From NCBI GenBank assembly GCA_946061315.1, contig CAMGRB010000012.1, positions 1 to 13,441 on the forward strand: a stretch of DNA of 13,441 bases. Direction: 5' to 3'. Below are positions 7,166 through 13,441 of this stretch, piece after piece (position 1 is the stretch's first letter; every line of letters begins with the position of its first letter). The notes beneath the pieces were generated by a model, which ran no database searches, had not been told where the DNA came from, and was given only the letters and a program-made list of their open reading frames with translations. The DNA comes from an uncultured Clostridia bacterium (GTDB taxonomy: Bacteria > Bacillota > Clostridia > Oscillospirales > CAG-272). The position numbers and the translations under genes were made by a program.

Positions 7166-8257
7166 ATGTTTGGCAATCTGAAAATCAAAAGCCTTGAAAA
7201 GCCTCTTGTAGACACTCTTATTACCGTAGGTACGTTCATTGTTTCTACGGGGTTTTGCTTTGCGCTTGAATGTCTTGACGTGGAAGACCTTAACTATATT
7301 ATCATTTACGTCCTCGGAATACTTTTTACCGCGGTTTTCACAAACGGAACGCTGTATTCTTCGGTGCTGTCCATGGTGAGCGTTTTAGGATATAATTTTT
7401 TCTTTGCCGAGCCGAAGTTTGCTTTTCGGTTAAGCGACAGAATGTACATTTTCACCTTTATGCTTATGTTCGCCGTCGGCATAACCGTAAGCCTTATAAC
7501 GTCGGAGCTTAAACATAAAATGGCTCGTATAAACGAACTTAACGTAGAGAAGGAAAAATTAAAGAGCGAGGCGGAGAGAGAAAAGCTTAAAGCCACGCTT
7601 TTAAGGAGCATTTCCCACGATTTAAGAACTCCGCTTACTACCATAAAAAACGGCGCAGAGCTCATTGTTGAAAATCCCGATATGGACAAGCGTGACAGGG
7701 ACGAAATTTTAGGCGATATATCATCAAAGTCAATGTGGATGATAGGGCTTGTTGAAAATCTGTTGTCGCTCACGCGTATCGATAGCGAAAAGCTCACGGT
7801 AAAAAAATCTCCCGAGGCTCTTGAGGAAATTATTCCGCAGGCGGTAAGAAACGTTGACGGAATTATAGGAAACAGAAAAATCCACTACGATATGCCCGCC
7901 GAATTGCTTCTCATACCGATGGACGCAACGCTCATAATTCAGACTATATCGAACATTTTAACAAATGCCGTGCGTCATACCAAAGATGACGGCAACATAT
8001 GGATAAAGGTATGGAGCACGGGAAACGATGCCGTATTCCGCTTTACAAACGACGGAGATCCTATAAGTGAAAAGGACTTGCCTCATATATTTGAAATGTA
8101 TTATACGTCGGGTGACCGCGGCGGTGTCGGCATAGGTCTTGCAATATGCGAGCTGATAGTAACTGCACACGGCGGAAAAATAAGGGCGGAAAATACAGAG
8201 GATAACAAGGTATCGTTTGAGTTTAATTTGCCCGTAAAGGAGGATGACAATGGCTGA
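7166..8257 (+). CDS. KdpD-like sensor histidine kinase (short form)
   Basis: It is a membrane histidine kinase that would phosphorylate the regulator encoded next. The first about 112 residues form the four-helix DUF4118 module of KdpD: helices near 15-33, 43-60, 62-80 and 92-112, with the typical SVLGYNFFFAEPKF between the third and fourth. A coiled linker (about 114-145) leads to the HisKA box SISHDLRTPLTTI with phosphorylated His151. The ATPase domain has an N-box around N267-AVRH271, a G1 box TNDGDPI (294-300) with Asn in place of the usual first Asp, and a G2 box GGVGIGLAI (319-327). At 363 aa it lacks the N-terminal KdpD sensor and USP domains of full-length KdpD (about 900 aa). The ribosome site GGGGAGGG ends 3 bases before the ATG. 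No kdpFABC genes are nearby, so a potassium role is not assured. Confidence 0.87.
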   Translation: MFGNLKIKSLEKPLVDTLITVGTFIVSTGFCFALECLDVEDLNYIIIYVLGILFTAVFTNGTLYSSVLSMVSVLGYNFFFAEPKFAFRLSDRMYIFTFMLMFAVGITVSLITSELKHKMARINELNVEKEKLKSEAEREKLKATLLRSISHDLRTPLTTIKNGAELIVENPDMDKRDRDEILGDISSKSMWMIGLVENLLSLTRIDSEKLTVKKSPEALEEIIPQAVRNVDGIIGNRKIHYDMPAELLLIPMDATLIIQTISNILTNAVRHTKDDGNIWIKVWSTGNDAVFRFTNDGDPISEKDLPHIFEMYYTSGDRGGVGIGLAICELIVTAHGGKIRAENTEDNKVSFEFNLPVKEDDNG

Positions 8258-8933
8258 AATTCTGATTATCGAGGACGATAAGGCTATACAAAATCTGCTT
8301 AAAATAGCTCTGAAACGCGAAAAGCATAATGCCATAGCCGTACCTTGCGCAAAAGACGGAATAGACTATGCGTTAAAATCTCCGACCGATCTTATTATTC
8401 TCGACCTCGGGCTTCCCGATATGGACGGTATCAACGTGGTAAAGGCGGTAAGGAATTTTAACGAAAAGATGCCTATAATAGTAGTCAGCGCACGCAGTGA
8501 TGAGCAAGAGAAGATAAAATGCCTTGACGCCGGAGTGAACGACTACGTGGAAAAACCGTTTTCCTCCGCCGAGCTTATGGCAAGAATAAGGGCGGCGCTT
8601 CGCTACGCAACCGTCGGGGAAGGCGCAAAAAGCTCGGTTTTTGTAAACGGAAATCTTAAAATAGACTATTCCGCGCACAGCGTTTTTGTGAATAATAAGG
8701 AGATACACCTTACCAATCTCGAATACAAGGTTCTTTGCACTCTTGCAGCAAACGTGGGCAAAACTCTTACGCATAATTACATTATAACGGAAGTATGGGG
8801 CGCAGGAGGCAACGATGCAAACGGCTTGCGCGTATTTATGGCAAGCATAAGAAGAAAAATCGAGAAGGACCCCTATACGCAGGAGCTTATCCGCACCGAA
8901 GTAGGCGTTGGCTATCGAATGAATAAGATATAA
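8250..8933 (+). CDS. KdpE-like OmpR-family response regulator
   Basis: This 227-aa DNA-binding regulator is the cognate partner of the kinase just upstream. The receiver domain shows acidic pair D9-D10 (IIEDD), phospho-acceptor D52 in ILDLGLPDMDG, switch residue S80 (VVSAR) and K102 in EKPF. The C-terminal winged helix ends with the usual OmpR signature: LTNLEYKVL, GKTLTHNYIITEVWG, LRVFMASIRRKIE and RTEVGVGYRM. I chose the ATG at 8250 (MAEILIIEDD) because AAAGGAGG (8236-8243) lies 6 bases before it; the ATG at 8244 directly abuts that site. The start overlaps the kinase stop by 8 bases, so translation is coupled. A strong hairpin follows. Family resemblance to KdpE is good, but without kdp genes in the window its targets are unknown. 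Confidence 0.9.
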   Translation: MAEILIIEDDKAIQNLLKIALKREKHNAIAVPCAKDGIDYALKSPTDLIILDLGLPDMDGINVVKAVRNFNEKMPIIVVSARSDEQEKIKCLDAGVNDYVEKPFSSAELMARIRAALRYATVGEGAKSSVFVNGNLKIDYSAHSVFVNNKEIHLTNLEYKVLCTLAANVGKTLTHNYIITEVWGAGGNDANGLRVFMASIRRKIEKDPYTQELIRTEVGVGYRMNKI

Positions 8934-8971
8934 AAAATGCGGTTTGTGAAATTAAGCACAAGCCGCATTTT
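8934..8971. terminator. Bidirectional intrinsic terminator
   Basis: A 15-bp stem AAAATGCGGTTTGTG (8934-8948) pairs with CACAAGCCGCATTTT (8957-8971), with one G-U, around an 8-nt loop. T-tracts arise on both strands (AAAAAA before the stem, TTTTAAT after it). It separates the convergent response regulator gene and the rnmV operon and can serve both. Confidence 0.9.
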
Positions 8972-8991
8972 AATATTTCATAATAAAAAAT

Positions 8992-9564
8992 TCAAAGAGA
9001 GCCTATTATTTTTTCAATTTCCTCTTTGGAATAGAGGATATTTATTGCCGAGAGCATGGCGTTTGGCGTCATATTTTCGGGCAGGTCAAGTGCTTTTAAG
9101 AGCTTTTTTCTTTTTTCGGAGCTGTTTTTCGTTCCGCTCATGCCGTAGGCAAAAAGGTCCGCTTTTGTAAGATTAGCCGACGGTTTTTCGGGGGAAGTGT
9201 CTGAAAAAGGCTCAAGAAGTTCTCTTAATTTGTCGGCGTCTATGCCCTCAACACCGAGAACTCCTTCTTTCGAGGGGGCTTTTTTGCGTTTTTCCTTGCC
9301 CTCTTTTCTCGGAGTATAAAGATTTATTATTTTCTCCTTCGGCAGAAGCGTTTTTATATGTGATCTTATAAGCTCCCCGCCGCCATCAGAGTCCGTCAGC
9401 AATATTATTTTGGAGTTTTCGGCAAGGCGGCGAAGAAGCAATTCCTTCTCACCGTCATTAAAAATGCCGAACCCGTCGGTCGTTATAACGGTTGCGTCAA
9501 AGAGGGAGAGTATCTTTATTTTGTCGTATTTGCCCTCGACTATGATAGGATATTTTATTCTCAT
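8992..9564 (-). CDS. rnmV: Ribonuclease M5 (5S rRNA maturation, Toprim domain)
   Basis: RNase M5 trims precursor 5S rRNA to its mature ends, acting on a complex of the RNA with ribosomal protein L18. The 190 residues match the family length. The Toprim domain shows the catalytic glutamate E10 in IIVEGKYDK, the TDGFG turn (29-33), and the acidic DxD in LLTDSDGGGELIR (D58, D60). A GVEGID segment (104-109) follows a lysine-rich stretch (about 86-99). The C-terminal half has the pattern TKADLFAYGMSG. The gene starts 3 bases after the holA stop, with ribosome site AGGTGA inside the holA end, and is the last gene of the minus-strand operon. In many Firmicutes rnmV lies next to ksgA; here it follows holA instead. 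A related Toprim protein of other function is possible but less likely. Confidence 0.85.
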   Translation of the reverse strand: MRIKYPIIVEGKYDKIKILSLFDATVITTDGFGIFNDGEKELLLRRLAENSKIILLTDSDGGGELIRSHIKTLLPKEKIINLYTPRKEGKEKRKKAPSKEGVLGVEGIDADKLRELLEPFSDTSPEKPSANLTKADLFAYGMSGTKNSSEKRKKLLKALDLPENMTPNAMLSAINILYSKEEIEKIIGSL

Positions 9565-9567
9565 ATC

Positions 9568-10608
9568 TCACCTGCACATAAGCGCGCAAACAGAAGCGAT
9601 AAGCCTCTCGGGCGCAATATAGGAAGTTACGTTTGACGCGGATTTTGACGCTATATCGGCATCGCGGCAAAGCTCGGCGGCGCGCTCTATTTTCGCGCGG
9701 CTCGTTTTGGATATTGCCGTAAGATATTTTCCCACGCGGAACTCGTGTATTTTGAGCGATGCGGATATTTCCTGCTTGCTCATACCGAGCATATATTCGC
9801 GGTTTATAAGGAACATTTCGTCATATAATTTTATAACCGCCGAGAGTATCGCCATAGGCGGCCTCCTCGTTATTTTTTGCCGACGGAGTGTCTCGAAAAC
9901 GAGGTCCTTGTCGTAATCGAGAAGCGCGTTTGTAAGCTGAAAATCGTCGTACTCCACGGTCTTACAGCATACAAGGTCGATAGTGTCTTGCGAGATACTG
10001 CCAAGGGAGTTTTCAATAGCGTAAGCACAGAGCTTTTCTATCTCGTTTGAAAGCGTCCACATACTGTGACCGCATATATCGACGAGATATTTGCAAAGCG
10101 ACGGGTCGAAATTTATCTTCCACTCGGCAAAATGGCGCATTATCCAGGACTGAAGCCTTGCGCTTTGAGGGAACTGAAATTCGACGGGGGTTAAGTATTT
10201 TGTAAGAGTTTTATATAAATCACTCGGCGACTTCGGCAGCTTTCCGACGTTAAAAAGAGAGGAGTCTGCCCGCACGATAAGAACGGTATGCGGATATGAC
10301 TCAAGGTCAGAGAGCACGTCTGCCATATTTTCTATATCTTCCTTTTTGAGCGAATTGAAATCAAGCCCGCGCACCTCGACGAGCTTTTTTTCCGCCATCA
10401 TAGGCAGAGATGAAATCGCACCCGACAAAGCTTGCGCCGAGTACTCCTCGCCGTAGATAACTATATGGTTAAATTCGTCAAAAGCACCGTCGATGACCGC
10501 CTTGCGCGCCTCTTTTGAATAGGTGTATTTCAGATAATCCTCGTCACCGAAGAAAAGGTAGCCGCCGTGCAGATTTTTAAGCTCCGTGCGGAATTCGCTC
10601 TCCGTCAT
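9568..10608 (-). CDS. holA: DNA polymerase III delta subunit
   Basis: HolA is the clamp-loader subunit that opens the beta clamp for loading onto primed DNA. The 346-aa product has the usual length. Its N-terminal AAA-like domain shows GGYLFFGDEDYLKY (about 15-28), the degenerate Walker A region seen in delta, and LPMMAEKKLVEVRG (about 69-82), a well-conserved delta segment. The middle holds ICGHSMWTLSNEIEKL (about 179-194), typical of the delta lid region. The C-terminal helical domain carries KITRRPPMAILSAV and MSKQEISASLKIHEFRVGKY. I chose the ATG at 10608 because it overlaps the stop of the upstream gene as ATGA and has GGAGA upstream; a longer frame to 10650 would add 14 unlikely residues inside that gene. 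Co-transcribed with DUF1934 and rnmV. Confidence 0.9.
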   Translation of the reverse strand: MTESEFRTELKNLHGGYLFFGDEDYLKYTYSKEARKAVIDGAFDEFNHIVIYGEEYSAQALSGAISSLPMMAEKKLVEVRGLDFNSLKKEDIENMADVLSDLESYPHTVLIVRADSSLFNVGKLPKSPSDLYKTLTKYLTPVEFQFPQSARLQSWIMRHFAEWKINFDPSLCKYLVDICGHSMWTLSNEIEKLCAYAIENSLGSISQDTIDLVCCKTVEYDDFQLTNALLDYDKDLVFETLRRQKITRRPPMAILSAVIKLYDEMFLINREYMLGMSKQEISASLKIHEFRVGKYLTAISKTSRAKIERAAELCRDADIASKSASNVTSYIAPERLIASVCALMCR

Positions 10609-11090
10609 AATTTTCGTATCTCCATTCGCAGTACCGTTTTTTCTGCACACGCACCCTTTATTTCAACCACGTACATTATTTCAAGGATTCCGTCGGTAAG
10701 TATGCGATTATCGACACTCCTCGAATAAAAACAGGTTTCAAATATCATAAATCCCGTGTCATAGGCGGATATTTGCCGCTCCCCCTCGCGAAAGATTATA
10801 GAGGTGGATTGTTTGCCCGTCCTTTTTAAGTATATCTCTTTCGGCTTGTCCTCAAAAAAGCTTATCGAGGTTTTTGAGCCGTCCATTCCATATTCCTCTT
10901 TTTCGACGTAGGATACGGTCACCTTGTCGTCGGTTATTTCAATATCTCCCTCGTAAAAGCACTCCGAAATATCCTGCGCGTCAAAATCAAAGCACGGCTC
11001 GGGAACGTCGAAATCCTTCATAAGAGTATCGAAAAACGACGTACCCCGGTAATCCTGCTGCTTTGAAATGAGTTTTATTTTACATTTCAT
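10605..11090 (-). CDS. DUF1934 (YwiB-like) beta-barrel protein
   Basis: This 161-aa protein matches the DUF1934 family, small lipocalin-like beta-barrel proteins of unknown function in Firmicutes, including B. subtilis YwiB. The typical pattern is present: YEGDIEITDDKVTVSYVEKE near residues 47-66, then KTSISFFED (73-81), the YLKRTGKQSTSIIFREGE segment (87-104), a YDTGFM turn (109-114) and a final strand pair GILEIMYVVEI...TVLRMEI. The N-terminus lacks a signal peptide, so it is cytoplasmic. The start at 11090 follows GAGGAA, which overlaps the cysE stop; the stop overlaps the holA start as ATGA. Sitting between cysE and holA in one operon gives little functional information, and in other Firmicutes the gene is found beside argS or rpoE, as I recall. 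Confidence 0.82.
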   Translation of the reverse strand: MKCKIKLISKQQDYRGTSFFDTLMKDFDVPEPCFDFDAQDISECFYEGDIEITDDKVTVSYVEKEEYGMDGSKTSISFFEDKPKEIYLKRTGKQSTSIIFREGERQISAYDTGFMIFETCFYSRSVDNRILTDGILEIMYVVEIKGACAEKTVLRMEIRKL

Positions 11091-11099
11091 AAAAATTCC

Positions 11100-11960
11100 T
11101 CATTTTTTGATTATAAGCTCGGGCATTTTTGAGCTTACTCTTGCACCCGCCTCAACACTCTCCGTGATAAACGAGTTGCCTCCTATAACCGCACCCTCGC
11201 CTATTACCGTGTTGCCGCCGAGGATTGACGCACCCGAATAAATCGTCACGTTGTCCCTTACCGTCGGGTGCCTTTTTATGCCGGAGAGTATCTGCCCTTT
11301 CCTCGGAGAGAGAGCTCCGAGCGTTACCCCCTGGTAGAGCTTTACGTGGCGCCCTATTTCCGTGGTTTCGCCTATAACTATGCCGGTGCCGTGGTCTATA
11401 AAGAAATACTCGCCTATCGTAGCTCCCGGGTTTATGTCTATTCCCGTTTTGCCGTGGGCGTACTCCGTCATCATTCTCGGAACGAACGGTACCTTGGCAA
11501 GATAGAGCAGATGCGCTATGCGGTAAACGAATATGGCGAAAAATCCCGGGTAGGAGAATATTATCTCCTCACGGCTTTGCGCCGCAGGGTCGCCCTCAAA
11601 GGTAGCCTGTACGTCCTTTATGAGCATTTTGTGGATTCTGGGCAGTGACTTCATAAAATCGTTCGTTATCTTTTCTGCGTCCGCATCGGACTTTTGCTTG
11701 CTTCCGAACGAGAGAGCAAGCGATACCTGGCGCTTTACCTTCTCACAAATCGATACAAGCATATCGGAAACGAATTTTTCCTCACCCTTTGCAAGCTCGG
11801 CAGTGCCGAAATACGCGGGGAAAAAGAGTTTTCTTATATCCGTAAGAATTTTTATAACCTCGTCCCTGTCCGGCAGAGCCATATCCTTTGAAAACATGGT
11901 GACGTCGGACTTTTCATACGACGCTTCCATTTCCTTTGCTATTTTATCCATATCGATCAT
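11100..11960 (-). CDS. cysE: Serine O-acetyltransferase (long EpsC-like form)
   Basis: CysE transfers acetyl from acetyl-CoA to serine to give O-acetylserine, the first committed step of cysteine synthesis. I chose the ATG at 11960 (MIDMDKIAKEME, 286 aa), since GAGAGG lies 7 bases before it; the longer frame to 12014 has no such site and would span the promoter. The N-terminal about 170 residues are helical, with GDPAAQSREEII and YPGFFAIFVYRIAH, the SATase-specific segment. The C-terminal left-handed beta-helix of hexapeptide repeats starts at about 173 (GIDINPGATIG) and contains the catalytic pair D189-H190 in FFIDHGTG, then IGETTEIG and GVTLGALS. The long N-terminus resembles the SATase forms of Bacteroidetes and clostridia. 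It is the first gene of the operon, with a promoter just upstream and no T-box or S-box leader. No cysK is in the window. Confidence 0.9.
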   Translation of the reverse strand: MIDMDKIAKEMEASYEKSDVTMFSKDMALPDRDEVIKILTDIRKLFFPAYFGTAELAKGEEKFVSDMLVSICEKVKRQVSLALSFGSKQKSDADAEKITNDFMKSLPRIHKMLIKDVQATFEGDPAAQSREEIIFSYPGFFAIFVYRIAHLLYLAKVPFVPRMMTEYAHGKTGIDINPGATIGEYFFIDHGTGIVIGETTEIGRHVKLYQGVTLGALSPRKGQILSGIKRHPTVRDNVTIYSGASILGGNTVIGEGAVIGGNSFITESVEAGARVSSKMPELIIKK

Positions 11961-11999
11961 AAAATGTCCTCTCTGTTTTTGGTAAACTGTCTTTTCTAC

Positions 12000-12029
12000 A
12001 TTATACAGTCCCACCGAGAAAAGTGTGAC
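12000..12029 (-). promoter_or_regulatory. Promoter of the cysE operon
   Basis: On the minus strand a perfect -10 TATAAT (12000-12005) lies 18 bases from GTCACA (12024-12029), a 4/6 match to TTGACA. The leader to the cysE ATG is only about 35 bases, too short for a T-box or riboswitch. It is back-to-back with the phosphatase promoter. Confidence 0.6.
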
Positions 12030-12055
12030 TTATACGTAAATAATAACATAACCGA

Positions 12056-12084
12056 TTGAAAATATCAAGAATATATGATATAAT
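12056..12084 (+). promoter_or_regulatory. Extended -10 promoter of the phosphatase-prmC unit
   Basis: TTGAAA (12056-12061), a 17-base spacer, then TATAAT (12079-12084) preceded by TGA, forming an extended -10 (TGNTATAAT). The ATG of the first gene is 30 bases downstream with a weak GGGTGA ribosome site (12106-12111). Confidence 0.85.
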
Positions 12085-12114
12085 TTTATAAAATAAAGCG
12101 AATACGGGTGAATT

Positions 12115-12912
12115 ATGAATCTTACTGTTAAAGGACTTATGAATGCAAGGGATCTCGGAGGCATTTTTGGCTACGGGGGCAAAAAAATAAAGACGGGCAG
12201 AATAATACGCTCCGCCAATCTCGCTCTTTTGGAAAAAGAGGGGTGCGGATATTTTGAAAATTACGGTCTTAAAAAGGTAGTCGATTTTCGCACGGAGGCA
12301 GAAATTGCATCCTCGCCCGACGCGGTGGTAAACGGAGTTGAGTACGTAAGGTGCCCCATATTAAAAGACCTCACCGTAGGTATAACGAGGAAAGACGACC
12401 TTAAAAAAAGGGACGTTTCCGAAATAGTGCTTGACCTTGTCGTATCTATGGGTAATGGGGGCAGGGCATGGATGTCCGACCTTTACGTGCCGCTTATCTC
12501 GGACGATTTTGCGCTTACGGGCTACCGCAAGTTTCTCGACGTTATGAAGGATAATAAAAGCGGTGCGGTGCTTTACCATTGTACCGTCGGCAAGGACAGG
12601 GTCGGGGTTGGCACAGCGCTTCTTCTTATGATACTCGGTGTGTCAAGAGAGGATGTAACAAAAGACTATCTGATAACCAACGACAGTATGAGAGGCGCTA
12701 CCGAGGCGGCAATGGCTCTCGGCAGAGAAAGGGGAGTTGACGAGGAAATAATCGAAAATATCCCCTACATAAACGGAGTTGACGCACATTATCTTGACCG
12801 TGTTTTCAATTTTATAGACACAGAGTACGCCACCCTTGAAAATTTCCTTGAAAAGCGCATGGGAATAGACGAAAAATATATAGAGGAAATGCGCAAAAAC
12901 TATCTTGAATAA
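12115..12912 (+). CDS. Tyrosine-phosphatase family protein (Y_phosphatase3/LipA-like)
   Basis: The protein belongs to the cysteine-based phosphatase superfamily, in the bacterial group that includes Listeria LipA and similar tyrosine or phosphoinositide phosphatases. The signature loop CTVGKDR at 156-162 gives HC-X5-R with nucleophile C156 and R162. The family N-terminal motif NARDLGG lies at 10-16, RIIRSANL at 29-36, and the DFRT..E motif at 58-63 forms the conserved aspartate region. The lysine in the loop (K160, CxxxKxR) is seen in lipid-phosphatase-like members, so the substrate may be a phosphotyrosine protein or a phosphoinositide. No signal peptide is present. At 265 aa it is of usual length. 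The start at 12115 is 30 bases from the promoter. prmC follows 24 bases downstream and is probably co-transcribed. Substrate is inference. Confidence 0.85.
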   Translation: MNLTVKGLMNARDLGGIFGYGGKKIKTGRIIRSANLALLEKEGCGYFENYGLKKVVDFRTEAEIASSPDAVVNGVEYVRCPILKDLTVGITRKDDLKKRDVSEIVLDLVVSMGNGGRAWMSDLYVPLISDDFALTGYRKFLDVMKDNKSGAVLYHCTVGKDRVGVGTALLLMILGVSREDVTKDYLITNDSMRGATEAAMALGRERGVDEEIIENIPYINGVDAHYLDRVFNFIDTEYATLENFLEKRMGIDEKYIEEMRKNYLE

Positions 12913-12936
12913 AACTTTGATAAAATCGGAGGGAAG

Positions 12937-13441
12937 ATGACTTACAGAGAGCTTTGCGGTAAACTGCGCGATGCGGGCATAGAGGATTATAAAACGGAGA
13001 GTATGATACTTATAACCGCGCTTTTCGGCGTCACCGATGCCTACGTCGTAGCCAATCCCTCGCGTGATTATGGCGGAAAAGAGCTTTTGTCAGCCGCAGA
13101 GCGCAGAAAAAAAGGGGAGCCGCTTCAATATATAACGGGCAAGTGGCAGTTTATGGGGCTTGACTTTTTCGTATCCCCCGACTGTCTGATACCGAGGCAG
13201 GATACCGAAATCCTCGTTGAAAAAGCGATAAAAAAAGCAAAAGACGGATACGTGGCGGCAGATTTTTGCACGGGGAGCGGATGTATCGGCATCTCACTTC
13301 TCAAATTCTGCCCGAATATAAAAAGTATGCTTTTTGCCGATATATCAAAAGGTGCGCTCGATATGGCAAAAAAGAACGTTTACGCACACGGGGTCGACGA
13401 AAAAAGCGTATTTTTGCAGGCGGACGTAATGAAATATCTGC
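12937..13441 (+). CDS. prmC: Peptide chain release factor N5-glutamine methyltransferase, 3' end outside window
   Basis: PrmC (HemK) methylates the glutamine of the GGQ motif in release factors RF1 and RF2, using S-adenosylmethionine. The 168 visible residues start MTYRELCGKLRDAGIED and continue with the helical N-terminal domain and GEPLQYITGKWQFMGLDFFV (about 64-83), then LIPRQDTEILVEKA (87-100), the family signature. The SAM-binding motif I follows as DFCTGSGCIGISL (about 109-121), with FADIS marking motif II. The catalytic NPPY lies beyond the window end. The ATG at 12937 has GGAGGG (12928-12933) 3 bases before it. It follows the phosphatase gene in what seems one operon. Identity is firm; completeness cannot be judged. 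Confidence 0.93.
   Translation, partial: MTYRELCGKLRDAGIEDYKTESMILITALFGVTDAYVVANPSRDYGGKELLSAAERRKKGEPLQYITGKWQFMGLDFFVSPDCLIPRQDTEILVEKAIKKAKDGYVAADFCTGSGCIGISLLKFCPNIKSMLFADISKGALDMAKKNVYAHGVDEKSVFLQADVMKYL

Noticed and set aside
8244..8249. ATG at 8244 as start of the response regulator
   Set aside because: It directly abuts the AAAGGAGG site; the ATG at 8250 has normal spacing and gives the usual N-terminus.
8937..9170. Plus-strand open frame of 77 codons
   Set aside because: It starts in the terminator stem and overlaps rnmV on the opposite strand; the translation is Phe/Arg-rich without a domain.
11961..12000. T-box or other riboswitch before cysE
   Set aside because: The leader is only about 35 bases and lacks the T-box core sequence or any terminator hairpin.
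1..13441. CRISPR array, insertion sequence, tRNA or rRNA genes
   Set aside because: I saw no regularly spaced repeats, transposase motifs, terminal inverted repeats or cloverleaf patterns on either strand.

Overview
The window has two parts that do not look like the same genome. Bases 1 to about 1207 are AT-rich. They hold the 3' end of a glycoside hydrolase family 2 gene (apparently frameshifted near base 50) and, on the other strand, a glycosyltransferase-like protein that begins abruptly at the boundary. From about 1208 onward the base and codon use changes, with many ATA, GTA, GAC and TCG codons and clearly higher GC. The gene content becomes that of an uncultured low-to-mid GC Firmicute of the class Clostridia: RNase M5, DUF1934, HolA, an EpsC-like serine acetyltransferase, a KdpDE-like two-component pair, strong AAGGAGG ribosome sites and TTGACA/TATAAT promoters. 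The first gene to the right of the boundary, a DUF58 protein, starts in the middle of its VWA domain. Genes are therefore cut on both sides of one point, which fits an assembly chimera best, or less likely a real recombination junction.

The right-hand part falls into blocks. (1) 1208-6556 is the distal part of a MoxR/DUF58/VWA operon: a DUF58 fragment, a 657-aa BatA-like membrane protein with one VWA domain, and a 912-aa membrane protein with two VWA domains and a split glutamine-amidotransferase-like fold. The reading frames overlap by 4 and 11 bases and end at a strong terminator (6616-6647). The operon start, presumably with a MoxR ATPase, is lost at the boundary. (2) 6772-8971 has a strong promoter, a 76-aa protein of unknown function, a hairpin, then a short KdpD-like sensor kinase and an OmpR/KdpE-like regulator that overlap. 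No kdpFABC is in view. (3) 8992-11960 on the minus strand is a tight operon cysE, DUF1934, holA, rnmV, sharing a bidirectional terminator with block 2. (4) 12056-13441 on the plus strand has a clear extended -10 promoter, a tyrosine-phosphatase-superfamily protein, then prmC, which runs off the end of the window.

Most genes to the right are housekeeping: translation termination (PrmC), 5S rRNA maturation (RNase M5), clamp loading (HolA) and cysteine synthesis (CysE). The parts worth a second look are the multi-VWA membrane operon, the small protein beside the orphan KdpDE-like pair, and the breakpoint near 1207. I see no CRISPR array, transposase, tRNA or rRNA. The longest gene-free stretch is 6557-6831 (275 bases), which holds a terminator, AT-rich sequence and a promoter.
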